From: an uncultured Bdellovibrio sp.
Lineage (GTDB): Bacteria; Bdellovibrionota; Bdellovibrionia; Bdellovibrionales; Bdellovibrionaceae
Direction of reading: 5' to 3'
DNA length: 9,335 nucleotides
NCBI RefSeq assembly: GCF_946478835.1
Contig: NZ_CAMLDV010000139.1
Span: 1-9,335, forward strand
In this document: in pieces, positions 1 to 5,339 of the stretch
Layout: each line of letters starts with the position of its first letter
Position numbering within the stretch: the stretch's first letter is position 1
Notes under the pieces: generated by a model
Seen by the model: only the letters and a program-made list of their open reading frames with translations
What the model was told of the DNA's origin: nothing
Databases searched by the model: none
Translations under genes and position numbers: made by a program

Positions 1-329
1 TACTTCGACATTTGGTCTTTCGTGTCCTTCATCGTGTCGACGGCAGAGTCTTTACCTTCCTCAGCACGATGTTTGGCTTTTCTTGCAGCACACTCGACGT
101 CGCCTTCCATACACACAGCTTCTTGAGTTCTGTGCATGCCTTTTTTAGCCATACGCTTTGTTTTTCTGCCCATTTTTTTAGTTTCATCTTTGGTTCTTTC
201 GCCCATTTCTTTGGCTTTGTCAGAAGTGGTTTGCATGCCTCTATCAACCTTTTCGCCCACCGTCTCTTCTGCGTGAGAGATTGATGCAAACGCCAGCAAA
301 GTCACAAGAGTCATAAAAAAATGTTTCAT
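1..329 (-). CDS. Exported LEA-like 11-mer repeat protein (C-terminus outside window)
   Basis: An open frame runs from an ATG at 329 to the window edge without a stop, giving 109 residues. The start is preceded by AAAGAAAGGA, a good ribosome-binding site. Residues 1-20 (MKHFFMTLVTLLAFASISHA) are a Sec signal peptide with an AHA-like cleavage site, so the protein should be periplasmic or secreted. Residues 35-67 form three 11-residue units, each starting with Thr (T35, T46, T57, and T68 opening a fourth): TSDKAKEMGER, TKDETKKMGRK, TKRMAKKGMHR. The rest is Lys/Glu/Met-rich and should be amphipathic helix. Two cysteines follow (C73 and C80, CMEGDVEC) and could form a disulfide in the periplasm. 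The unit resembles the group 3 LEA 11-mer of desiccation-tolerance proteins, so a stress or membrane-protective role is possible, but that is inference. It is divergent from the PilZ gene. The C-terminus is not seen; the last bases TA could begin a stop or a Tyr codon. Confidence 0.8.
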   Translation of the reverse strand, partial: MKHFFMTLVTLLAFASISHAEETVGEKVDRGMQTTSDKAKEMGERTKDETKKMGRKTKRMAKKGMHRTQEAVCMEGDVECAARKAKHRAEEGKDSAVDTMKDTKDQMSK

Positions 330-360
330 ATTTTTTCCTTTCTTTACTCGTTTTAGTTTT

Positions 361-373
361 GCGGCGACGCCGC
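361..373. repeat. GC-rich palindrome in the divergent intergenic region
   Basis: GCGGCGACGCCGC is an almost perfect palindrome with a 1-base centre, or a 5-bp stem with a GAC loop. It lies 32 bp upstream of the ATG at 329, within the divergent region between the LEA-like gene and the PilZ gene (330-530). It could be an operator or a structured leader of the left gene. The rest of this region is AT-rich, and I found no convincing -35/-10 pair in it. Ten of its bases recur upstream of the protease gene at 6587-6596. Confidence 0.35.
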
Positions 374-530
374 TATTTGTAGATTGATAGTCTTGTGCAT
401 TTTAGCTCTGGTAAATCAGTAATTTAGCAATGTTGTTTAAAGCTTTCTTTACGCCTGTCCACGCTCTTGACGATGAGGCGCTCTATAAGCGAGCCCACCT
501 TGGGCTTCCGATTTGCAATGGAAGTGTCTC

Positions 531-1211
531 ATGCAGATAGTGCCCCTAAGGAATCTCGTTTATCTCAGTTCGAGTCATTCTTTGCCGCCGTACCTTCAAT
601 CCTTGAAGGACGTGCGCTGGCATTTTTGTCAGAACCCAGAAGAGTTAAAGCGATACCTTATGTCCCAACAAGGAGAGATCTTCGTGATTATTCGAGTGGA
701 AACCATGACCCAACGTTTGATTCAGGCCTTTATAAGTTGGGGTAAGACAAACCTGAAGCTGTCTTTTATCATAATCGCGCAAAGCATTGAAAAAGCGGCA
801 CAACAGGTGGCTTTTTCAAACAATCAACTGCTTTTTATCTTTGAATCTGAAGGTCTTCGTATTACCGACATTGTGACTCGTCGCCTCATGGGGCTTCCGG
901 TAAAAAGCCGCAAGCAAGAGCGCATGGCCGTGCAGTCTCAAGTGATGCTCAAAAAGTCTGTTCTGGCGGAAGAGTCTCCCACAGGTCGAGGGGTCCAGTT
1001 CATCCGTGAAGGTCAGATGCAGGACTTTTCCAAAGGCGGGGCGCAGATCTCCCTCACGCAGGGAACTGTGCGCCTGAAGGACTTTATCAGCCTCATGTAC
1101 CGCAATCGCCATGGTCAATGGGTGTCGGTGGAGTCCCAAGTTCGCTGGGTCGTGTCGGCCGCAAACGGAGACCAGATTATAGGTGTGCAATTTCTTGCTG
1201 TGAGTGCTTGA
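531..1211 (+). CDS. PilZ-domain protein with an N-terminal receiver-like region
   Basis: This is a 226-residue cytoplasmic protein. The C-terminal part (about residues 127-226) carries both halves of the PilZ c-di-GMP signature: RKQER (R127 and R131, the RxxxR switch) and DFSKGG (D165, S167, G169, G170, the [D/N]xSxxG loop), followed by beta-rich sequence. PilZ proteins bind c-di-GMP and pass the signal to motility, exopolysaccharide or secretion machinery. Residues 8-105 alternate hydrophobic strands (LVYLSS, IFVIIR, LSFIII, QLLFIFE) with helices, as in a response-regulator receiver, but I see no clear phospho-acceptor Asp, so it may be a pseudo-receiver. I chose ATG 531 because TGGAAG lies 6 nt upstream; the only earlier in-frame candidate is TTG 513, which lacks a ribosome-binding site. 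Its stop (1209-1211) overlaps a possible thrS -35 box. The PilZ assignment is firm, the partner unknown. Confidence 0.85.
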   Translation: MQIVPLRNLVYLSSSHSLPPYLQSLKDVRWHFCQNPEELKRYLMSQQGEIFVIIRVETMTQRLIQAFISWGKTNLKLSFIIIAQSIEKAAQQVAFSNNQLLFIFESEGLRITDIVTRRLMGLPVKSRKQERMAVQSQVMLKKSVLAEESPTGRGVQFIREGQMQDFSKGGAQISLTQGTVRLKDFISLMYRNRHGQWVSVESQVRWVVSAANGDQIIGVQFLAVSA

Positions 1212-1236
1212 CCCCGAGCGGCTACGGGACTACTAC
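1208..1236 (+). promoter_or_regulatory. Possible thrS promoter
   Basis: TTGACC (1208-1213), a 17-bp spacer and TACTAC (1231-1236) form a sigma70-like pair with a good -35 and a weak -10. It overlaps the stop codon of the PilZ gene and would start a leader of about 75 nt for thrS. The -10 match is poor, so this is tentative; thrS could also be read through from the PilZ gene. Confidence 0.3.
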
Positions 1237-1238
1237 TT

Positions 1239-1270
1239 ATGTGATGCAAATGCATAATTCTTCATCACAT
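1239..1270 (+). repeat. 8-bp inverted repeat in the thrS leader
   Basis: ATGTGATG (1239-1246) and CATCACAT (1263-1270) are perfect inverted copies separated by 16 nt. As RNA they would form an 8-bp stem-loop followed by a U-rich stretch, which could serve as a weak terminator of the PilZ gene or as the first element of a structured thrS leader. As DNA they could be a dyad operator, but the spacing is too wide for a CRP/FNR-type site. Confidence 0.45.
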
Positions 1271-1286
1271 TTTCTAACTATTTCTT

Positions 1287-1305
1287 ACTCCGGCACAACC
1301 GGAGT
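1287..1305 (+). promoter_or_regulatory. Stem-loop covering the SD-like GGAG of thrS
   Basis: ACTCCGG (1287-1293), loop CACAA, CCGGAGT (1299-1305) form a perfect 7-bp GC-rich hairpin whose right arm contains the only SD-like GGAG upstream of thrS (1301-1304). That GGAG is 13 nt from the ATG, a long spacing. No T-tract follows, so it is not a terminator. In E. coli the thrS mRNA carries tRNA-like hairpins bound by ThrRS for autoregulation; a similar role here is only inference, because the loop does not read as a threonine anticodon. Confidence 0.45.
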
Positions 1306-1317
1306 GCACGCAAGCTA

Positions 1318-3282
1318 ATGTCACAAATTACAATCGTTCTGCCGGATAATTCTACCAAGGTGTTTGACCACGAACCCACGGCGCTTGAAGTAGCGCAGTC
1401 TATTGGCCCTCGTTTGGCTAAAGAGACGTTGGGAGTTCACATCAACGGATCTTCAGAGATTTCTGATTTCCGTACTCCACTTAAAGATCAAACCAAAATC
1501 GCTCTTGTAACAACCAAGAGCCCTGAATCCGTAGAAGTGATCCGTCACTCTTGCGCGCACATCATGGCTCAAGCCGTTCAAGAAATCTGGCCGGAAGTGA
1601 AAGTCACTATCGGTCCTGTGATCGAAAATGGTTTCTACTACGACTTCGATTCTCCGTTTGCTTTCACAGAAGAGCACTTCGAGAAAATCGAAAAGAAAAT
1701 GGCCGAGATCGTTGCGAAAGATTTGCCAATTCACCGTGAAAACTGGCCGATTGCAAAAGCGATTGAAACATTCAAAAAAATGAATGAGCGCTTTAAAGTC
1801 GAGTTGATCGAAGACCTGGCTGCTAAAGGTGAAACAGTTGTCGGTATCTATTTCAATGGAGAAGGTTGGTTTGACCTTTGCCGTGGACCACACATCCAAA
1901 GCACAGGCCAAATCAAAGCGTTTAAACTTCTTTCAGTAGCGGGAGCTTACTGGAGAGGGGACGAAAAGAACGCGCAACTTCAGCGTGTCTACGCAACAGC
2001 CTTCAATGACAAAAAAGATCTCGATCTTTATTTACACAATATTGAAGAAGCTAAAAAACGTGACCACCGCAAGCTTGGCAAAGAGTTGGGACTTTTCCAT
2101 TTCAATGAACTAGCTCCGGGATCTCCTTTCTTTACAGGAAAGGGCGCGACTGTTTACACGGAACTTCAAACGTTCTTGCGCGAATTGTATTTTGAAACGG
2201 GTTACCAAGAGGTGATCACGCCGCAAATCTTCGACGTAAACTTGTTCCATACTTCGGGTCACTATCAGAACTACAAGGAAAACATGTTCTTCACGAAAGT
2301 GGACGAGCGTGATTTCGCCTCTAAACCGATGAACTGTCCTTCTCACTGCTTGTTGTACAACTCTGAGAAATACTCTTACCGTGATTTGCCAATCAAAATG
2401 GCGGACTTCGGTCGTTTGCACCGCTATGAAAAATCAGGAGCGATGCACGGTTTGACTCGTGTTCGTACGTTCTGTCAGGACGATGCGCACATCTTCTGCC
2501 GTATGGACCAGCTTCAAGATGAGATCGCGAAGTTCATGAACTTGCTCAACCGCGTTTACGACAAACTAGGGATGAGCAATTACAAGATCTATTTGTCCAC
2601 TCGTCCAGACAACCGCATGGGCAGTGAAGAGTACTGGGATATGGCCGAAGGCGCTTTGGCCGAAGCTTTGAACTCTTTGAATTTGCCATTCACTTTGAAC
2701 CCGGGCGATGGTGCGTTCTACGGTCCAAAATTGGATATCATGTTCGTGGATGCTTTGAACCGTCCTTGGCAGTTGGGTACTTTGCAAGTGGACCCGAACT
2801 TGCCGCAGGCTTTTGACTTGAAATACACAGGCGAAGACAACAAGGAACACCGTCCGATCATGCTTCACCGTGCGATTTTAGGCTCTCTAGAGCGTTTCAT
2901 TGGCGTTTATATCGAGCACACGGCGGGTCACTTGCCACCATGGTTGTGTCCAACTCAAGTAGCGATCTTGAACGTTACGGACCGCGTGAACACATTCTGT
3001 GAAGATTTAATGAAACTTCTCAAGGAGAACAAAGTTCGTGTTGAATTTGATCGCCGTAATGAGAAGCTAAACTATAAGATCCGCGAGGCTCAGCTTCAGA
3101 AAGTTCCTTACATGATTATCGTAGGGGATAAAGAGGCCGAGACGAAGACAGTTTCTTTGCGCTTAAGAGATGGTTCTGAGCACAAAGGTTTGACTGTGGA
3201 TCAATTAATGAAAACGATTTTAGACGATATTAAAACAAGACAATTGCAGTCTTCACTTGCGAAGTCTGCAACGACTAACTAG
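1318..3282 (+). CDS. thrS: Threonyl-tRNA synthetase
   Basis: Class II synthetase that charges tRNA-Thr with threonine in the cytoplasm. The 654 residues compare with 642 in E. coli, and the domains are complete: TGS domain (about 1-63), editing domain with the HxxxH motif (H77, H81) plus C188 and H192, the class II catalytic core (about 255-540), and the anticodon-binding domain (about 545-640). The catalytic zinc ligands are present as C340, H391 and H517, equivalent to E. coli C334, H385 and H511. Motif 2 lies around 365-394 (GLTRVRTFCQDDAHIF region) and motif 3 around 513-534. The start at 1318 matches the family N-terminus, although the SD-like GGAG is 13 nt away inside a hairpin. infC follows after 17 nt, the conserved thrS-infC order, so the two are probably cotranscribed. 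Confidence 0.98.
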   Translation: MSQITIVLPDNSTKVFDHEPTALEVAQSIGPRLAKETLGVHINGSSEISDFRTPLKDQTKIALVTTKSPESVEVIRHSCAHIMAQAVQEIWPEVKVTIGPVIENGFYYDFDSPFAFTEEHFEKIEKKMAEIVAKDLPIHRENWPIAKAIETFKKMNERFKVELIEDLAAKGETVVGIYFNGEGWFDLCRGPHIQSTGQIKAFKLLSVAGAYWRGDEKNAQLQRVYATAFNDKKDLDLYLHNIEEAKKRDHRKLGKELGLFHFNELAPGSPFFTGKGATVYTELQTFLRELYFETGYQEVITPQIFDVNLFHTSGHYQNYKENMFFTKVDERDFASKPMNCPSHCLLYNSEKYSYRDLPIKMADFGRLHRYEKSGAMHGLTRVRTFCQDDAHIFCRMDQLQDEIAKFMNLLNRVYDKLGMSNYKIYLSTRPDNRMGSEEYWDMAEGALAEALNSLNLPFTLNPGDGAFYGPKLDIMFVDALNRPWQLGTLQVDPNLPQAFDLKYTGEDNKEHRPIMLHRAILGSLERFIGVYIEHTAGHLPPWLCPTQVAILNVTDRVNTFCEDLMKLLKENKVRVEFDRRNEKLNYKIREAQLQKVPYMIIVGDKEAETKTVSLRLRDGSEHKGLTVDQLMKTILDDIKTRQLQSSLAKSATTN

Positions 3283-3288
3283 AACCCT

Positions 3289-3302
3289 GGAGGTTTCCCA
3301 TT
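3289..3302 (+). promoter_or_regulatory. Ribosome-binding site and AUU start of infC
   Basis: GGAGG (3289-3293) is a strong Shine-Dalgarno sequence placed 6 nt before ATT (3300-3302). No ATG, GTG or TTG occurs in this frame between the ATT and codon 48, while conserved IF3 N-domain sequence begins well before codon 48. The AUU is therefore the start. AUU is the start codon of infC in E. coli and many other bacteria, where IF3 itself rejects it and so represses its own synthesis. Confidence 0.9.
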
Positions 3303-3977
3303 AGCAAGTTCGAAGGTAATTTTAGAGGTGGTGGCGGCGGACGTTTCGACCGCGATCGCAAAAAAGACTCTAAAGACTCATTAAGAGTAAACCGTGAAAT
3401 TCGTGCACAACAAATCCGTGTTATCGACGATGAAGGTAACATGCTTGGAGTCATGTCTGTTCCTGAGGCGTTACGTATTGCGGAAGATAGAGGCCTCGAT
3501 CTTCTAGAGATTGCTCCAACAGCAACTCCACCTACTTGCAAAATCATGGATTACGGCAAGTGGAAGTACGAAAATAAAAAGAAAGCTACGGCAGCTCGTA
3601 AAAAACAAACTGTTGTAACAATCAAAGAAATCCAAATGCGCCCTCGCACGGACCAGCATGACTTTGAAACAAAGATGAACCACGCACGTCGTTTCCTTTT
3701 GGATGGCGACAAGGTAAAAGTCTCTTTGCGTTTCATGGGTCGTGAAATGGCCCACCAAGAGTTGGGTATGGAAGTGATGCAAAAAGCGATCGCTTTCGTG
3801 AACGATTTGGCCATGGTTGAAGCACAACCAAAAATGGAAGGTAAGAACATGTTCTTGATGCTGGGACCAGATCCCCTCAAGATCAAAGAATACCAAAAGC
3901 TTCATCCAAACAAATCAAAACAAGACACAAAAGAACTAGCCGAACTAGAAGAAGTCGAAGAAGAAGACGAAGACTAA
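3300..3977 (+). CDS. infC: Translation initiation factor IF-3 (AUU start)
   Basis: IF3 binds the 30S subunit, keeps it apart from 50S and checks the start codon and initiator tRNA. With the AUU start at 3300 the product is 225 residues, longer than E. coli IF3 (180). Residues 1-27 are an extra Gly/Arg/Lys-rich segment with a run of five glycines (10-14 region). The N-domain spans about 28-97 (LRVNREIRAQQIRVID at its start, APTATPPTCKIMDYGK-type linker entry), and the C-domain about 105-190 (KEIQMRPRTDQHDFETK, then the LRFMGREM motif). The last 15 residues are a strongly acidic tail ending EEVEEEDED. The first ATG (3441) is codon 48, inside the N-domain, so callers that ignore ATT will truncate the protein. 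It follows thrS closely. rpmI and rplT, the usual next genes, are absent: a terminator follows within 40 nt. Confidence 0.96.
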   Translation: MSKFEGNFRGGGGGRFDRDRKKDSKDSLRVNREIRAQQIRVIDDEGNMLGVMSVPEALRIAEDRGLDLLEIAPTATPPTCKIMDYGKWKYENKKKATAARKKQTVVTIKEIQMRPRTDQHDFETKMNHARRFLLDGDKVKVSLRFMGREMAHQELGMEVMQKAIAFVNDLAMVEAQPKMEGKNMFLMLGPDPLKIKEYQKLHPNKSKQDTKELAELEEVEEEDED

Positions 3978-3978
3978 A

Positions 3979-3998
3979 AGGTGCCTGTTTCTTTTCTG
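3979..3998 (+). repeat. Intergenic repeat module, copy 1
   Basis: AGGTGCCTGTTTCTTTTCTG begins two bases after the infC stop and recurs in slightly longer form at 4046-4067, on the far side of the terminator. The core AGGTGCCTG-Y-TTCTTTT is shared. It is followed at once by TGCACT/AGTGCA (3997-4010), a small palindrome able to form a 5-bp hairpin with a TTCA loop. Confidence 0.5.
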
Positions 3999-4015
3999 CA
4001 CTTCAGTGCATCAAA

Positions 4016-4045
4016 AAAGGGAGTCGAAAGACTCCCTTTCTTTTT
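4016..4045 (+). terminator. Intrinsic terminator of thrS-infC
   Basis: AAAGGGAGTC (4016-4025), loop GAAA, GACTCCCTTT (4030-4039) form a perfect 10-bp stem with a GNRA tetraloop, followed by CTTTTT. This is a classic Rho-independent terminator. The A-run before the stem and the T-run after it mean it could also act on the other strand. Confidence 0.93.
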
Positions 4046-4072
4046 AGGTGCCTGCTTCTTTTTTCTGGCTAC
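4046..4072 (+). repeat. Intergenic repeat module, copy 2 (with TTCTGGCTAC)
   Basis: This holds AGGTGCCTGCTTCTTTT, nearly identical to copy 1, then TTCTGGCTAC (4063-4072). The 13-mer TGCCTGCTTCTTT (4049-4061) recurs exactly, inverted, at 4867-4879, and TTCTGGCTAC recurs in direct orientation at 4849-4858. Both modules thus flank the unknown gene at 4194-4805. Downstream, AAAAAGTGCCAGG (around 4091) is a looser relative. Confidence 0.5.
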
Positions 4073-4193
4073 AACGCAGCAGATCCTTTTAAAAAGTGCC
4101 AGGGGATTTTTTACGTCTATATTGCATTAAAAATAGCGTTGGTCTTTTCAATTAAGAATGATTTGATTTAGATAACACCGTCGGAGGCAAACG

Positions 4194-4805
4194 ATGACTA
4201 AGAAACTAATTGCGTGTTGTGTTCTCATTCTCTCTTTTCTTTCTTTCAATACAGTTTTTGCTCAAGACGTAAGTGGCGACGGAATTTCAAAAACTGAATT
4301 GGTCGACTCACTCAGAAAAAACACGAACCTTAGCCAAGAACAGATCGACGGTCTTATTCAAGTTCTACAAAAACAATTCGATGTTAAACCAGAAGAAAGA
4401 ATTCCGATCGAAGGTTACTTATATTCAAGCGGAATGAACGGCGCCTTGTTCGTCGATCATGACGTCTGGAATTTCGACGCCACAATGAAAGTGCCGGGGA
4501 GTCAGGAACTTGTCACCATTCACGATCTCTATTCCTGTGACTTTCACAACGGCGGCTTGAAATTCGAAATCGCCTACAAGTGGATGTTCACCTTCATTCC
4601 TAGAGGAGTGACAGTCGATCAACTTGACGGAGCCGTCTACGGCCGCGGAATCGGTGTCGTCGCCGATGCCTTGTTAGGCCTTGAAGGTTCCTGGATGCCA
4701 GCCAAAAACCGCAATCACGATGTCTTCCACGCCGCCATCAAAGTGGGAATCGGCGGCGGCATCATCTTCCCAAAAATGGAATTCAAACTCCGCCCGGTCC
4801 GCTAA
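4194..4805 (+). CDS. Exported protein of unknown function
   Basis: I do not recognise this 203-residue protein. ATG 4194 has GGAGG 6 nt upstream (4183-4187). Residues 1-23 are a Sec signal peptide (MTKKLIACC... ending VFA, cleavage before QDVSG), without a lipobox at the cleavage site, so the mature protein should be periplasmic or secreted. Residues 31-62 look helical (TELVDSLRKN, LSQEQIDGLIQVLQK). From about 72 to the end it is beta-rich and glycine-rich, with segments such as YLYSSGMNGALF, FEIAYKWMFTF, YGRGIGVVADALLGLEGSW and IKVGIGGGIIF. Only one cysteine (C115) remains after cleavage. It has its own terminator-like hairpin and is set apart from infC by another terminator, so it is probably a single-gene unit. 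Short repeat modules lie on both sides. Codon use looks like that of its neighbours. Confidence 0.8.
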   Translation: MTKKLIACCVLILSFLSFNTVFAQDVSGDGISKTELVDSLRKNTNLSQEQIDGLIQVLQKQFDVKPEERIPIEGYLYSSGMNGALFVDHDVWNFDATMKVPGSQELVTIHDLYSCDFHNGGLKFEIAYKWMFTFIPRGVTVDQLDGAVYGRGIGVVADALLGLEGSWMPAKNRNHDVFHAAIKVGIGGGIIFPKMEFKLRPVR

Positions 4806-4811
4806 AGGGTG

Positions 4812-4850
4812 CTGCCGTCACCCTCCGCAGGAGGGCCCACGGCAGTTATT
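4812..4850 (+). terminator. Probable terminator after the 4194-4805 gene
   Basis: An outer stem CTGCCGT/ACGGCAG (4812-4818 with 4839-4845) encloses an inner stem CCCTCC/GGAGGG (4821-4826 with 4830-4835, loop GCA), separated by a small CA/CCC internal loop. It lies 7 nt after the stop. The following TTATT is a weak T-tract, so termination may be partial and dtd may receive some read-through. Confidence 0.6.
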
Positions 4851-4879
4851 CTGGCTACGCCAAGTTAAAGAAGCAGGCA
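4849..4879. repeat. Intergenic repeat modules, right copy
   Basis: TTCTGGCTAC (4849-4858) is a direct copy of 4063-4072, and AAAGAAGCAGGCA (4867-4879) is an exact inverted copy of 4049-4061. The segment is just upstream of dtd and starts in the tail of the preceding hairpin. Confidence 0.5.
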
Positions 4880-4901
4880 AAAATAGAGACGCGAGAGAAA
4901 T

Positions 4902-5339
4902 ATGAAAGCCGTAGTTCAAAGAGTTCAAAATGCTTCTGTGACCGTTGATGGAAAAATAATTTCTTCCATCGAAAAAGGTTTCCTAACTTTATTAGGAGTT
5001 GCCAAAGGGGACACCGAGGAACAACTCCAAAAATTGATTTCAAAAATCATAGCCCTCAGAATTTTTCCTGACGAAAACGGCAAGATGAATTTATCACTCA
5101 AAGACATTGGCGGTTCTCATCTGATCGTTTCGCAATTTACACTCTTAGGAGATACCTCTAAAGGAAACCGCCCGAGTTTTATCGGCGCCGAAGCACCAGA
5201 CATCGCCAATAAACTCTACGAAAAAGCCTTGGAGCTAAGCAAAGCCCAAGGCGTTCCCACATTCGGCGGGCAGTTCGGTGCCGACATGAAAGTAAATCTT
5301 CTCAACGACGGCCCCGTGACACTTATTATTGAAGTTTAA
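4902..5339 (+). CDS. dtd: D-aminoacyl-tRNA deacylase
   Basis: DTD hydrolyses D-amino acids (D-Tyr and others) and glycine wrongly attached to tRNA, protecting translation from D-amino acid misincorporation. The 145 residues are the normal length of the bacterial family. The N-terminus MKAVVQRV and both active-site motifs are present: SQFTL (S77-Q78-F79-T80, followed by [10 protein letters not shown]) and the C-terminal GPVT (137-140), whose Gly-cis-Pro enforces chirality. The start at 4902 gives the family N-terminus; its ribosome-binding site (GAGAG, about 5 nt upstream) is weak. It is a cytoplasmic enzyme, thematically linked to thrS and infC but separated from them by terminators. Its TAA overlaps the stop codon of the convergent protease gene, and no terminator lies between the two. 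Confidence 0.97.
   Translation: MKAVVQRVQNASVTVDGKIISSIEKGFLTLLGVAKGDTEEQLQKLISKIIALRIFPDENGKMNLSLKDIGGSHLIVSQFTLLGDTSKGNRPSFIGAEAPDIANKLYEKALELSKAQGVPTFGGQFGADMKVNLLNDGPVTLIIEV

Noticed and set aside
29..289. 86-codon minus-strand open frame
   Set aside because: It is a shadow of the exported LEA-like gene in the adjacent frame, which has the signal peptide, SD and 11-mer repeats.
441..470. Flagellar sigma28-type promoter before the PilZ gene (TAAAGCTT)
   Set aside because: The -35-like half matches but the -10 half at the right spacing does not.
513..530. TTG start for the PilZ gene
   Set aside because: No SD sequence precedes TTG 513, while ATG 531 has TGGAAG at 6 nt spacing.
467..745. 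Open frame of 92 codons overlapping the start of the PilZ gene
   Set aside because: It lies in another frame over the PilZ coding region and lacks a convincing ribosome-binding site; the overlapping frame carries the PilZ motifs.
1239..1270. CRP/FNR-type operator (TGTGA...TCACA)
   Set aside because: The half-sites are separated by about 22 bp instead of 6, far outside the family spacing.
1206..1317. T-box leader for thrS
   Set aside because: No TGGNACC-like T-box sequence or terminator/antiterminator pair was seen, and the region is too short.
1118..1318. 66-codon open frame ending at the thrS start
   Set aside because: It overlaps the PilZ gene end and the structured thrS leader, with no SD and no recognisable protein features.
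1453..1911. 152-codon minus-strand open frame inside thrS
   Set aside because: It is the antisense shadow of the thrS editing domain.
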